Below, piece after piece: positions 41,427-50,858 of a stretch of 64,000 nucleotides of DNA. The position numbers and the translations under genes were made by a program. Numbering within the stretch: the stretch's first letter is position 1; each line of letters opens with the position of its first letter. Source of the stretch: Bradyrhizobium quebecense (GTDB lineage: Bacteria > Pseudomonadota > Alphaproteobacteria > Rhizobiales > Xanthobacteraceae); the NCBI RefSeq assembly GCF_013373795.3, contig NZ_CP088022.1, forward strand, positions 8,563,501 to 8,627,500. The letters run 5' to 3'. The notes under the pieces are model-generated. The model made no database searches. It was not told the DNA's origin and saw only the letters and a program-made list of their open reading frames with translations.

Positions 41427-42725
41427 TCAAATCGCAGAGAGCGTGCCCGCACCATCGCGATTTGCAATCTTGATCCCCGCAACGGCAAGCGCACGCGCAA
41501 ACGTTTCGTGGGGATAGTGATAATGTTTGAACTGCTCAATTCCATCAAGACGCTTCAGAAGCGCGTTTGCGCTAATGCGTTCTTCGCCAAACTCTCGATA
41601 AAGCTTTTCTATTATAGTTTGGCGTACTCTGGGGTCTGCATTCCGCAACGCGTCAACCAAATAGCCCCCTGGGCCTGTTTTTACTTCCGTGGACGTATAA
41701 GCGCCTGCAACTCTTACCGCCTCAATATGAGCCGTCATCGAAACGCGACATGTAGGGAACACCCATATATTTAGATCCGATAAGGCCAGGAGATAAAGTG
41801 CAGCGAAGAACGAAAAACATTTCTCTATATCTAAGATTTGCTCGGGGCGTCTGTCTGTCTCAGGGGTCGTTATTTCGTTCCATGTTGGCATGCCTATAAT
41901 CAAGGGGCTCACGGGGGCATACGTTGTGCAAAGATACCTCGCGTGGTGGATGGTCGCCAACACGTCAAAGGCAACGTCTTTGTTTAGCCCAAGCATTGAT
42001 CCCACCGAAAGATTTAGGCCTGCTTGGGCTGCTCGATCCTGACTCTGTAGCCTGAACAAGAAGCCATTACCATTCTTCACAATGCGGAACTCTTCGTCGA
42101 TTCCGCAAGCTTTGGGCCCACTCGAGATATGATGATTATACACACTCTCATCATATGTCTCTTGCCACATTATCACTCCATCAGCGCCGCAGGCAGCTAG
42201 CGTCTGATATTGCCGCTCCGTAAGTGCCATCGTGCTAAACAACAGGTGACTAGCACCAGTTGGAAGACGAGATTTCAGCCTCCTTAGGAGAACTGGAAGA
42301 GCGCGGACAAATCGAATGTCATCGCCGCCGACCAGTTCGATATCCTGAACACCTTTCTCAAGCAAATATTGAGTTTGAATATCGGCGAGTTCTTCATCGA
42401 TAGTTACGCGCCCCATCTGCGTGTTGTCGGCGCGCCATCCGCAAAAATCACAGTTAGACGCACATCGGTTAGTAACCTCCACGGGGGACATCGTGACAAC
42501 GGAGCGACCATATTTCCGCACTCTAATTTTGGAGGAACAGTCAAGGACCATCGCCTTAATCTTCTCAAAATCAGGCGTGTTGATCGTCCCAATGAACTCG
42601 CCAACTTCCCTAGGGGACAGAGGGCGATGTTGCGTTTCCTCGAGGATGTAAGCTGCGTCCTTGAGAGTTGCTCCGACAGCCGCCGCGGACGTTGCGCGTA
42701 ATTCATCAACTGGCACTTGGTACAT
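41427..42725 (-). CDS. Radical SAM enzyme, ThiH/HydG/NosL-like
   Basis: 432 residues, intact. The [4Fe-4S] site is C88-x3-C92-x2-C95 in EVTNRCASNCDFCGWRADN, in a TIM-barrel layout: GVQDIELVGGDD, LLFSTMALTERQYQTLAACGADGVIMWQETYDESVY (the MWQETY stretch is typical of ThiH/HydG), NLSVGSMLGLNKDVAFDVLA, then a BATS-like C-terminal half. ThiH and HydG cleave tyrosine, NosL tryptophan; the substrate here is unknown. It is a lone minus-strand gene between IS relics and fixR. Its start ATG 42725 has only a weak Shine-Dalgarno. There is no sign of thi or hyd genes nearby, so thiamine or hydrogenase maturation is not supported. Confidence 0.75.
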   Translation of the reverse strand: MYQVPVDELRATSAAAVGATLKDAAYILEETQHRPLSPREVGEFIGTINTPDFEKIKAMVLDCSSKIRVRKYGRSVVTMSPVEVTNRCASNCDFCGWRADNTQMGRVTIDEELADIQTQYLLEKGVQDIELVGGDDIRFVRALPVLLRRLKSRLPTGASHLLFSTMALTERQYQTLAACGADGVIMWQETYDESVYNHHISSGPKACGIDEEFRIVKNGNGFLFRLQSQDRAAQAGLNLSVGSMLGLNKDVAFDVLATIHHARYLCTTYAPVSPLIIGMPTWNEITTPETDRRPEQILDIEKCFSFFAALYLLALSDLNIWVFPTCRVSMTAHIEAVRVAGAYTSTEVKTGPGGYLVDALRNADPRVRQTIIEKLYREFGEERISANALLKRLDGIEQFKHYHYPHETFARALAVAGIKIANRDGAGTLSAI

Positions 42726-43330
42726 TTATCTGGCCCTAATCGTTGCAGAATCGAATTCGACGGCAACAGAGCTGGTCCCGGTTGTTTGGACAGCGCCTCG
42801 CGAAAATTAAGTGGATTCCTGCCGGGTTATGCTGAAGGCGGGGCTTTACGATCTTGCTGTGGCGTTTTGCGGAGCCAGCTCTAACCTTCAATTTTCTTTC
42901 AGCCGTCCACTGTTGGCCTCCCGGGACCAAGTTCCTTGGCCACCGATCTGATCGAGCGGCCACCCGATGCAACCAGATCAACCGCTCGCAAGTTAGCAGT
43001 CTTTTTAGACATCGTCAGATCTTGATGCTGCACGGAGTCCAGCCCGAAAGGCTAGCGACATTTGACGGTACAACATCAGCATTGGATCGGGCTCCTACCT
43101 ATTCTGGGCGCGACCGGATCAAGTCAGAGGGACAGGCGAGGGCTCTATCGCGCCGAGCAGGATGACAACCGACGCGACGGCTCACGCCGTTCAAGGAGCA
43201 ATCTGTTGCGTGGTTTGAGCCTTGGCGATGTCGTCCGCCAACGTCGTCGCCCAGGCTCTCACGGCTGATCCTCGCCTCATTTTTTCTGGGACAGATCCAG
43301 AGTCCGGCCGGGGGTCCTTCATCTCCCGCG
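42726..43330. other. Region upstream of the radical SAM gene
   Basis: 600 bp without a recognisable gene. I looked for a -24/-12 promoter on the minus strand upstream of 42725 and found only GG-N12-GC, which does not fit. Short frames show no motif. Confidence 0.35.
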
Positions 43331-43661
43331 CTTATGTGAAGCACCTTCCCCTGCCAACCCTGCGCGAAGGCGACATCGTCATTCTCGACAACCTCGGAAG
43401 TCACAAGTCGAAAGCTGTCAGGCAGATGATCCAGGCTGCTCGCGCCAGGCTCTGGTGCCTGCCGCGATACTCGCCCGACCTCAACCCGATCGAATAGGCC
43501 TTCTCCAAGATCAAACACTGGATGCGGCAGGCTCAGAGGCGCACCGTCGAAGACACTTGGCGCCACATCGGTCACCTCGTTCAGGACATCCAGCCTCGCG
43601 AATGCGCAAACTACTTCGCAAACGCCGGTTATGCTTCAGTCAAGATGTGACACGCTCTAGT
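43331..43661 (+). pseudogene. Third IS630 C-terminal relic
   Basis: AYVKHLPLPTLREGDIVILDN matches the end of the first IS630 copy, with a TAG in place of Gln after LNPIE (43495) and the tail ANYFANAGYASVKM, then the right end ACGCTCTAG. The 5' part is missing. Confidence 0.8.
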
Positions 43662-43933
43662 GACGGGCGAACCTAACGTATGAAGCCGGTTACCTCATGT
43701 TCTGTACAAGTTGATGCGGCTGTACATTGCAAAAGCGATCCTGACCGATAGTTGCTCGGACGAGAGACGCTGTCCATCCACTCGCTGGTCAGGCTACGAG
43801 CCAGCAAGGCGGGGCGTGCTTTACGCCCTGATCGCGTAGCGCGGGCGAGTGCGCGCGGCATTTTGTAGGTGATAAGCCGTCGCTGTCGCAATGCATACGC
43901 GCCTTGTCGCCAAGCCTCCAGCTGTTACGCGAG
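43662..43933. other. Far-upstream fixR region
   Basis: 270 bp of non-coding sequence between the IS630 relic and the fixR regulatory region. Nothing convincing. A TGT-N10-ACG half-match to the NifA site was noted but not accepted. Confidence 0.35.
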
Positions 43934-43950
43934 CGCGACATTAGGACGCA
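43934..43950 (+). promoter_or_regulatory. Candidate RegR upstream activating site for fixR-nifA
   Basis: GCGCGACATTAGGACGC contains the GCGACA-TTNNG-like core of RegR boxes and is centred about 65 nt upstream of the predicted sigma-54 start. In B. japonicum the RegR-bound activating site of fixR is known to lie near -68. Confidence 0.5.
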
Positions 43951-43979
43951 AAAGCGGGGCGCGTTTGCGTGCATAGCGA

Positions 43980-43995
43980 TGGCCCAAATCCTGCT
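43980..43995 (+). promoter_or_regulatory. Sigma-54 (-24/-12) promoter of fixR-nifA
   Basis: TGGCCCAAATCCTGCT has GG at 43981-43982 and GC at 43993-43994, exactly ten bases apart, matching TGGCAC-N5-TTGC in most positions. About 40 bp before the fixR start. It agrees with the known RpoN-dependent autoactivated fixR-nifA promoter. Confidence 0.75.
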
Positions 43996-44033
43996 ACGTG
44001 TCCGCCAACGGTGCTACAGGATGGGAGGCTGGC

Positions 44034-44870
44034 GTGGGTCTCGATCTGCCAGATGACGATATGGTCGGAGGTCTGTTGTCTGCAACACAGTCGGGTTGTC
44101 CCGTGCATGCCTGCCACGCCGGCGTCCACCGGGGAGAAAAGAAGGCGATGCTGCTGACCGGCGCCTCACGCGGGATCGGTCACGCCACTGCCAAGCTGTT
44201 TTCGCAGGCGGGCTGGCGGATCATTTCTTGCGCGCGCCAACCGTTCGATCGCGAGCGGTGCCCGTGGGAGTCAGGGAACGAGGATCATGTCCAAGTCGAT
44301 CTTGGCAATCATCGAATGCTGCCGCGCGTGATCACCGAGGTCAAGAAACGGTTGGCGGGCGCACCGTTGCACGCGCTGGTGAACAATGCCGGCGTCTCGC
44401 CGAAATCGTCCAATGGTGGCCGGCTGACGTCGTTGACGACCTCACCCGAAACCTGGATGAGGGTGTTCCATCTCAATCTGATGGCTCCGATAATGCTGGC
44501 GCAAGGGTTGTTTGAGGAGCTGAGAGCTGCGTCAGGATCGATCGTCAACGTGACGTCCATCGCGGGCTCGCGTGTGCACCCATTTGCCGGCAGTGCGTAT
44601 GCGACGTCGAAAGCTGCGCTTGCAAGTCTGACACGAGAAATGGCCCACGATTATGCGCCGCATGGCATTCGCGTGAATGCGATCGCACCCGGCGAAATAC
44701 AGACGAGTATGTTGTCGCTCGACACGGAAGCGCGTCTCGTGCCAAGCATTCCGCTGCGCAGAGTGGGAACACCCGATGAAGTGGCCAAGGTCATCTTCTT
44801 CCTATGTTCGGATGCTGCAAGTTATGTCACCGGCGCCGAGGTGCCGATCAATGGTGGGCAACATCTTTGA
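44034..44870 (+). CDS. fixR: FixR, short-chain dehydrogenase/reductase
   Basis: 278 residues, equal to the B. japonicum protein. Classic SDR: cofactor motif TGASRGIG, NNAG in LVNNAGVSPKS, catalytic Ser in VNVTSIAGSR and Tyr-x3-Lys in SAYATSKAALASL, C-terminal GAEVPINGGQHL. Start GTG 44034 is preceded by GGGAGG 5 nt upstream and gives the expected VGLDLP N-terminus. Function in symbiosis is undefined (fixR mutants fix nitrogen), but it is the first gene of the fixR-nifA operon and carries its regulation. Confidence 0.9.
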   Translation: MGLDLPDDDMVGGLLSATQSGCPVHACHAGVHRGEKKAMLLTGASRGIGHATAKLFSQAGWRIISCARQPFDRERCPWESGNEDHVQVDLGNHRMLPRVITEVKKRLAGAPLHALVNNAGVSPKSSNGGRLTSLTTSPETWMRVFHLNLMAPIMLAQGLFEELRAASGSIVNVTSIAGSRVHPFAGSAYATSKAALASLTREMAHDYAPHGIRVNAIAPGEIQTSMLSLDTEARLVPSIPLRRVGTPDEVAKVIFFLCSDAASYVTGAEVPINGGQHL

Positions 44871-45122
44871 AACGGCGAGGCCCAGCAAGGTAGCTGACTT
44901 GAACTGAAGTCGTGGAACTTGCGTTCACGCCGACGTTACGCACCCATTCCGCAAAAGCCGAGATCGAGGCCCTGTGAGTTACCCTCGTGCCATGAAAAGG
45001 TGTGACCCTTCTATGTCATCTCGTCAACACTTGGCGCTAGATCGAGCATGACATGCAAAGAAACGCTCGCAAACCCGCACAAGGTGCCAGGGGAGGCCGA
45101 TCAGAACAACGGAGACCTCGTT

Positions 45123-46877
45123 ATGCTGCATATCGCATCCACACGCGAAAGACCTAACTCACAGTCAGAGACGGAGCGCGAGGTCTCGGTCGAACCGCTG
45201 TGCGAGAGCGCCCTGACCGGCATCTTCGAAATATCAAGGGTGCTCACTGCACCTTGCCGGCTCGAAGTGACATTGGCCAAAGTGGTCGATCTTCTGCAAT
45301 CGTTTGTGCAGATGCGACACGGCATCGTTTCACTCTTCGACGATGAAGGGATGCCGGACATCGCCGTGGGGGCCGGCTGGAGCGAGGGTAGTGACGAGCG
45401 CTACCGGATGCACTTGCCGCGGAAGGCGATCGATCAGATCGTCGCGACGGACACACCCCTGATCGCCGAGAATGTGGCAGTCGAGCCGGCGTTCAGCGCT
45501 GCGGACCTGCAGGTGCTCGGCGCCACAGACAGTATGCTGGTGTCATTCATCGGGGTTCCAATTCGTATTGATCCGAAAGTCGTGGGTACGCTGACGGTTG
45601 ATCGTATTCGGGACGACAGGTCGAGCCAACTACTTGACTACGACGCGCGGCTGCTCGGCATGATCGCCAACCTGGTCGGGCAGACAGTTAAGCTGCATCG
45701 CCTGTTCGCCTGTGACCGCGAACGACTGATGGTGGAGAAAGACCGGCTGCATAAGCAACTGTCAGAGCTTAGACAGCCCGCAAGGGAGCGCAAGAAGGTG
45801 CCGATCCACGGGATCATCGGCGACAGCCCGGCGCTGCGCGGGCTGCTCGAGAAGATCGCGGTCGTCGCTAAATCGAACAGCACCGTTTTGCTTCGCGGTG
45901 AATCCGGTACTGGGAAGGAACTCGTAGCCAAGGCCATTCACGAGTTGTCGTTGCGTGCCAAGCGGCCCTTCATCAAGCTGAATTGCGCGGCGCTCCCTGA
46001 GACAGTTCTGGAGTCCGAATTGTTCGGTCACGAGAAGGGTGCCTTTACCGGCGCGTTCAGCGCGCGCAAAGGGCGCTTCGAGCTTGCTGACAAGGGCACG
46101 CTGTTTCTTGACGAGATCGGTGAAATTTCGGCCCCGTTCCAGGCGAAGTTGCTGCGCGTTCTGCAAGAGCAGGAGTTCGAGCGCGTCGGCAGTAACCAGA
46201 CCATCAAGGTGGATGTTCGTGTCATAGCTGCGACCAATAGGAATCTTGAAGAGGCTGTGGCGAGGAGCGAGTTCCGCGCAGACCTATATTATCGCATCAG
46301 CGTAGTTCCCTTGATGCTGCCAACGCTGCGCGAAAGGCGAAGTGATATTCCGTTGCTTGCCAGCGAGTTTCTGAAAAATTTCAACAGCGAGAACTGCCGT
46401 ACGCTGAGCTTTGAGGCGAGTGCGATCGATGTGCTGATGAACTGCGGATTTCCAGGAAATGTCCGCGAACTCGAAAATTGCATCCAGCGAACCGCGACCC
46501 TGGCCGCCGGGCCCTCGATCATGAGAAATGACTTTGCATGTTGCCATGGCCAGTGCCTTTCCGCGATGCTCTGGAAAAGTACATCGGATGAGATGACAGT
46601 CCAGCCTGCACCAACCATGCCAATGCCGGCGAGTCCTGTCACACCCGTGACTAAGGCGGACGCGCCGCTGCCGCCTGTTGGCAGCGAGTTGGCCTCACTG
46701 GGGCCTCCCGGCACAGTCCTCGTGAGCGGCGCGAAGATTGCCGATCGCGAACGGGTCATTGCCGCCATGGAAAAATCCGGTTGGGTTCAAGCAAAGGCAG
46801 CGCGCTTGCTCGGACTTACTCCGCGCCAGATCGGCTACGCGTTGAGGAAATACGGAATCGAGATCAAGCGATTTTGA
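45123..46877 (+). CDS. nifA: NifA, sigma-54-dependent activator of nitrogen fixation
   Basis: 584 residues from ATG 45123. N-terminal GAF domain; AAA+ domain with Walker A GESGTGKE (259-266), sigma-54 contact loop [12 protein letters not shown], Walker [11 protein letters not shown]; the oxygen-sensing cysteine motif C441-x11-C453-x19-C473-x4-C478 at the AAA+/linker border; C-terminal Fis-type [25 protein letters not shown]. All four cysteines are present, so the oxygen-sensitive rhizobial class. GGAG at 45111-45114 supports ATG 45123; an in-frame ATG at 45048 would add 25 residues. Cotranscribed with fixR. Confidence 0.94.
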   Translation: MLHIASTRERPNSQSETEREVSVEPLCESALTGIFEISRVLTAPCRLEVTLAKVVDLLQSFVQMRHGIVSLFDDEGMPDIAVGAGWSEGSDERYRMHLPRKAIDQIVATDTPLIAENVAVEPAFSAADLQVLGATDSMLVSFIGVPIRIDPKVVGTLTVDRIRDDRSSQLLDYDARLLGMIANLVGQTVKLHRLFACDRERLMVEKDRLHKQLSELRQPARERKKVPIHGIIGDSPALRGLLEKIAVVAKSNSTVLLRGESGTGKELVAKAIHELSLRAKRPFIKLNCAALPETVLESELFGHEKGAFTGAFSARKGRFELADKGTLFLDEIGEISAPFQAKLLRVLQEQEFERVGSNQTIKVDVRVIAATNRNLEEAVARSEFRADLYYRISVVPLMLPTLRERRSDIPLLASEFLKNFNSENCRTLSFEASAIDVLMNCGFPGNVRELENCIQRTATLAAGPSIMRNDFACCHGQCLSAMLWKSTSDEMTVQPAPTMPMPASPVTPVTKADAPLPPVGSELASLGPPGTVLVSGAKIADRERVIAAMEKSGWVQAKAARLLGLTPRQIGYALRKYGIEIKRF

Positions 46878-47404
46878 GAAGGACACAAGAGCGGGAGCTG
46901 CGATCATCACATTGAGGCAAATAGCCGTGGCAGGTTAATCGTCGATGGTTTCGGGGGGGGGCTGGTCTACCCCTCCTCTGAGGACGGTCCTATCCACCGC
47001 AGGTTTTCATGATGGATAGAGACCCGGACCGGACTCGAGAGCTGTGAGGAGCATGAGCTCGCTCGACCGGGATAGAGGTCGGCTTGCGCTCGACGTGCAG
47101 AACACCACCGAGCGTCGATACGTTCGGTCGTCGTGGCGAGCGGCTTGGTTGATCCATAGTTCAACCGAGATATCAAGCCAACGCCGGCTCGGACGAATTG
47201 GATCCGCATCTTGATCGTCTGGAGCAAAACCCACCTCGTTGAGGAGGAACTCTCCCGGGCCGGCTCAATTGCCGATCACGTCGCTCGAACAGCCCTGTCG
47301 CAGTCGCGACGAGTGTCGACATTGCTTCGTCGGGAGCGTCGGGCGATATCGCCTGGCTCGCCTAAGCTTTTGTATTGTTGAGCTGATTCCGAAATCATGC
47401 GCGC
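46878..47404. other. nifA-fixA intergenic region
   Basis: About 530 bp. No supported gene; a minus-strand frame (47234 to 47007) contains short protein-like pieces without a family. A run of nine G residues sits near 46950. No perfect TGT-N10-ACA site was found upstream of fixA. Confidence 0.4.
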
Positions 47405-47420
47405 TGGTACAACACTTGCT
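47405..47420 (+). promoter_or_regulatory. Sigma-54 promoter of fixA
   Basis: TGGTACAACACTTGCT, with GG at 47406-47407, ten bases, and GC at 47418-47419: a near-perfect match to TGGCAC-N5-TTGCT. 40 bp upstream of the fixA start. Confidence 0.85.
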
Positions 47421-47458
47421 GTTCTTCTTCGCAGCTTGGGAATTTATGGAGCTGAACT

Positions 47459-48301
47459 GTGCACAATGTCGTCTGCATTAAACAAGTTCCCGATTCTGCA
47501 CAGATCCGCGTGCACCCGGTCACCAATACGATCATGCGCCAGGGCGTGCCGACGATCATCAACCCATATGACCTTTTCGCGCTCGAGGCCGCACTGGAGC
47601 TGCGCGATCGGTTCGGCGGCAAAATAACCGTGCTTACAATGGGGCCGCCGTCGGCGGAAGACTCGCTCCGAAAAGCACTGACCTTTGGCGCCGATCGCGC
47701 GATACTGCTAACCGATCGTTGCTTTGCGGGCTCCGATACCCTGGCCACAACGTACGCACTGGCAACAGCCATTCGAAAGATCGACAAGGAATATGGCCGG
47801 CCAGATCTTATCTTTACCGGCAAGCAAACCATCGACGGCGATACTGCGCAGGTCGGGCCCGGCATCGCAAAGCGGCTAGGCGTGCTTCAGCTAACCTACG
47901 TCGCCAAGGTCAGGTCGCTTGATCTCGCCGCACGCACAATTGAGGCAGAGCGGCGCTCCGAAGGTGGGGTCCAGGTTCTGCACACCAGGCTGCCGTGCCT
48001 GATCACCATGCTGGAGGCGACCAACCAGATTCGTCGTGGCGCCATGGCGGATGCCTTGCGCGCTGCGCGCGCCCCGATCGTGAAATGGAGCGCCCAGGAT
48101 GTCGGCGTCGAGGACGTCTCAAAATGCGGTCTTAGGGGCTCGCCGACTGTCGTCAAGCGGGTGTTCGCTCCGTCCGCCCGCGCTGAGAAGGCGGCACTGG
48201 TTGAAGCGGCCGAGCAACCAGCGCAAGCGCTGATCGACGCCATCTTCAAGCATCAACCGAAGCTAGAAGCCGAACTCGCGGCGTTAGCCCGCAATGCTTG
48301 A
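47459..48301 (+). CDS. fixA: FixA, electron-transfer flavoprotein beta subunit
   Basis: 280 residues, partner of FixB in the FixABCX bifurcating complex that supplies low-potential electrons to nitrogenase. VVCIKQVPDSAQIRVHP, NPYDLFALEAALELRD, DLIFTGKQTIDGDTAQVGPG and LPCLITMLEATNQIRRG are ETF-beta/FixA signatures. GTG 47459 is preceded by GGAG 7 nt upstream. fixB, fixC and fixX are not in the window, as expected in Bradyrhizobium, where fixA stands apart. Confidence 0.93.
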   Translation: MHNVVCIKQVPDSAQIRVHPVTNTIMRQGVPTIINPYDLFALEAALELRDRFGGKITVLTMGPPSAEDSLRKALTFGADRAILLTDRCFAGSDTLATTYALATAIRKIDKEYGRPDLIFTGKQTIDGDTAQVGPGIAKRLGVLQLTYVAKVRSLDLAARTIEAERRSEGGVQVLHTRLPCLITMLEATNQIRRGAMADALRAARAPIVKWSAQDVGVEDVSKCGLRGSPTVVKRVFAPSARAEKAALVEAAEQPAQALIDAIFKHQPKLEAELAALARNA

Positions 48302-48417
48302 TCTCAACTGCGTTACTGCCTTCGAGTGACGCGTCGAGTCTGCCGGGCGCATCGTCGCCGCCATCATCAAATGGACATGTTTCCATCGATGCGATCATCA
48401 ATAGGACCGAGCTAGTC

Positions 48418-48537
48418 ATGCCGCAGTCTGTTGCCGTGAAGGTGCCGGCCCAGGGGAGTTTCACATGCATGGTCAACGCCATCATAGACCGCCTTCCCAA
48501 CGAAATCGTTGATCAGTTGCGTCACCTTAATAGCTAG
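48418..48537 (+). CDS. Small hypothetical protein downstream of fixA
   Basis: 39 residues, starting MPQSVAVKVPAQG and ending DRLPNEIVDQLRHLNS; AGGA lies about 15 nt before ATG 48418. It ends 7 nt before the next gene, consistent with an operon. May instead be the tail of a longer decayed frame that begins at 48298. Confidence 0.4.
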   Translation: MPQSVAVKVPAQGSFTCMVNAIIDRLPNEIVDQLRHLNS

Positions 48538-48544
48538 AGATTAA

Positions 48545-49371
48545 ATGACGTCTTCTCGCGCATCTGAATTTGCACTGGATCAGCCTCCTCAGATCTCGGT
48601 CCATGAGTATTTGACACAGAAAGCGCGGGCGTGTTCGGCCCCCATCCGTTCGCTGCGGCGATGTCAAAGGACCAGATTGTCAGCCTGATTCCTGAATACT
48701 TGGCGATGTCACAGGCATTCCCATATCTGCGGGCAGGGTCCCAAAAGGACCTTGTACTCGCTGCGATGCATACCAATCGCGACCTTCCGAGGCATGTTGA
48801 ACTGACCAGCGTGGTCGCAAATTTCATCTGTTGGGATGAGACGGGTGGTCATAGCCGAGTTCTCCGGGCCGGCAACGCGGCGTTACCCGATATTCTGGCC
48901 ACCGAACAGTTCCACTCGAACCTATTTAGAAAAGATGCATCGCGACTACTCGGTGGGGCAGTAAAACCAAACTATAGCCCCACAACAAAGCGATATCTGC
49001 ATTCTCTGTATGCCGGGCTGTCATCGAAAGACCCCGTGGTGCGTTGCGCCTACATGGTCGCATTCGAACTGCATGCTGCGGAGATGATCCAGTCGCTATC
49101 GGCCACTGTGGTCGAGACCTTTGATGTGGAGGCAGACGATCTTGAGTACTTTCGGGTCCATGTCGGCGGCGAGGATCCAGCGGAAAAATATTACGAGGAG
49201 ATGACAAGCCGCCTCATTGGCGAAATTGTCCCGGCTGACAGCAGTAGCCGTTTTTTCGATGAGTTTGGCGGCACAGCTTCGAGTGGTGCCGGGATCTGCT
49301 CGCAGGGTTTTCCCTCGAAGGCGATGGTGCCGAGATCCGCCACCATGGCCGCTGTCATTGTGGTTCTGTGA
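48545..49371 (+). pseudogene. Heme-oxygenase-like (CADD/TenA-type, DUF3865-like) protein, frameshifted
   Basis: MTSSRASEFALDQPPQISVHEYLTQKA, then a frame break near 48628, then VFGPHPFAAAMSKDQIVSLIPEYLAMSQAFPYL, ELTSVVANFICWDETGGHSR, MVAFELHAAEMIQSL and DLEYFRVHVGGEDPAEKYYEEM. The E...H and H-x-x-E spacing resembles the metal ligands of heme-oxygenase-like diiron proteins. A second break after FFDEF (about 49262) opens a frame with SFEWCRDLLAGFSLEGDG that runs without a stop into the GFA domain, so the original could be a two-domain protein. Family call tentative. Confidence 0.55.
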
Positions 49372-49645
49372 AATTCTGCGTTCGAGCGCTGCGAGTTCCG
49401 CAGTGGGATGCAACTGCTCAATTTGCCAAATGTCGAAATTTTTACATTTGCTCGTGCCTGGCGACAAAGTGGGCATTGAGTGCGGCGAAGAATTTCTCAC
49501 TTCGTACCAGTTTAATAAGAACGTCGCTCGGCACACGTTTTGCCGGATCTGCGGCGTAAAGCCATTCTACAGGCCTCGATCCAGTCCTTCAGGATTCAGC
49601 GTAAATATTGTATGCTTGGATAAACGAACGATCGAAAGCGTATGA
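49341..49645 (+). pseudogene. GFA-domain protein (Mss4-like zinc fold), frameshifted
   Basis: HHGRCHCGSVKFCV in one frame, then GCNCSICQMSKFLHLLVPGD and NVARHTFCRICGVKPFYRPR in another, ending at 49645. These are the CxCG, CxCxxC and CxxCG zinc-binding motifs of the GFA/CENP-V family. A frame break lies near 49400. The true start is unclear; it may be fused to the heme-oxygenase-like domain upstream. Confidence 0.65.
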
Positions 49646-49742
49646 ATAAAAGGACTTTGATGGCGAGCGTTGGGAGCAGGCCATCCACTCGATGCAAGGC
49701 GATAGCGAAGGATCCTTAAGTCCGAACTTGGAGTAAACGCGA

Positions 49743-50413
49743 ATGGCACGCGCAGTAAATGATAAATCCCGTCTGCTTGCAGAAGAGGCTCTCACAAAAT
49801 ACCGCATAGAGCTGTTGGTTAAGGGGACGGTCTTGATCGCCCCCCAGACCTTGTTCACCGATGATGACTTGGCAAGGGTCGATCAGCTGCAGACCGAGAT
49901 TCCCGAAGAGGAGGTGCGGGAAGGGGATGCCGGCGATTCACACAGTGTCTTTGTGAAACGCGTCAGGGTAGATCTGCCCGGCCGCCCTCCTAGCAATGCG
50001 CATGGTACAGCTCCAGCTCAAATCATCGAGTTACTCGAAAGGAGACACCGTCGCCTCACGTTGAAAAAGATCTTAGGAGGATGGTCTGATTATGTGATTC
50101 GCCGCTGCCAAATACATCGTATGCCGACCGGATCCTTTGTTGGCATCCATTTGGATGCTGAGAGCGACCCTGATTTCGAGTACGCCGTGATTGTTCAACT
50201 CACTAGAGAATTTGAGGGGGGGGAGTTTGTGATATATCCTAGTGCGTACGAACAATACGTGTTCGACCACCATTTGGAAGCGTACTTGTTACTACATGCA
50301 GGAACCGGCATGAGGTGAAGCCTGTGCACGCTGGGGAGCGTCGTTCACTGGTTTATTTCTGTTCAAAACGCAGCGGCGCGAACCGCCGGATCATCGAGAG
50401 CTCTACTAGTTAG
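49743..50413 (+). pseudogene. 2-oxoglutarate/Fe(II)-dependent dioxygenase, frameshifted near the C-terminus
   Basis: MARAVNDKSRLLAEEALTKY to SFVGIHLDAESDPDFEYAVI: the iron-binding His136-x-Asp138, then EFEGGEFVIYP and LLLHAGT. A one-base shift at about 50305 moves the distal His (MRHEVKPVHAGERRSLVYF, with the Arg that binds 2-oxoglutarate) into the next frame, ending at 50413. Prolyl-4-hydroxylase-like double-stranded beta-helix fold. Last of the genes downstream of fixA, so possibly under NifA control by read-through. Confidence 0.7.
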
Positions 50414-50858
50414 CCGATGACAAGAGGTAGCTGGAGGGATCTGTGGATGCATTGAGTAACGGGCAGCTTGCCGGACGAGATCGGCAGAGCATCTCTTCGG
50501 GCAGATGTCCGTGAGCTCGTCATTGCTGTGCGCTACAGTGGAAGTGGCCAGATGGAGCCGGAAACCATGACGTTGGCGCCGTTCGCGAGTCGATACGCGT
50601 GGACTGAGAATCGTCCAATCGCCGGTCGGCCTAAATCAGGCTCAAGGCAATCGTGGTTCGGGACGAGTTCAATGGAACGGTCCTCGCTCACAGCGGCGCC
50701 CCGTGCGGTAGGCTGGACAGCCGATAGCGCCGATGACATTCTCCGCTTGGATCCGCGAATATGGTCTTCACAACCAATCTCCCACCAGAAGCCGCGCGTC
50801 TTAAAGAGCTGTATCACCTCGTGGGGCGTCCTGAAGACCTAGCAGGCTGTTGAAGAAC
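50414..50858. other. Spacer; relic of an IS end at its right
   Basis: A minus-strand frame (50817 to 50533) begins MIQLFKTRGFWWEIGCEDHI and is unrecognised. CTAGCAGGCTGTTGAAGAAC at about 50840 matches the outer end of the IS5-family element near 60140-60165 and may be a solo end left by that element. Confidence 0.35.

Noticed and set aside
42755..42790. A sigma-54 promoter upstream of the radical SAM gene
   Set aside because: The only candidate on the minus strand has GG and GC separated by 12 bases instead of 10.
43880..43900. NifA upstream site TGT-N10-ACG near fixR
   Set aside because: The last base breaks the palindrome; with one mismatch such sites occur by chance. A similar TGT-N10-ACG near 47296 upstream of fixA was set aside for the same reason.
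48298..48417. Upstream extension of the small gene after fixA (ATG 48298)
   Set aside because: It overlaps the fixA stop and the extra 40 residues are low-complexity Ser/Pro-rich sequence; ATG 48418 is a more plausible start.
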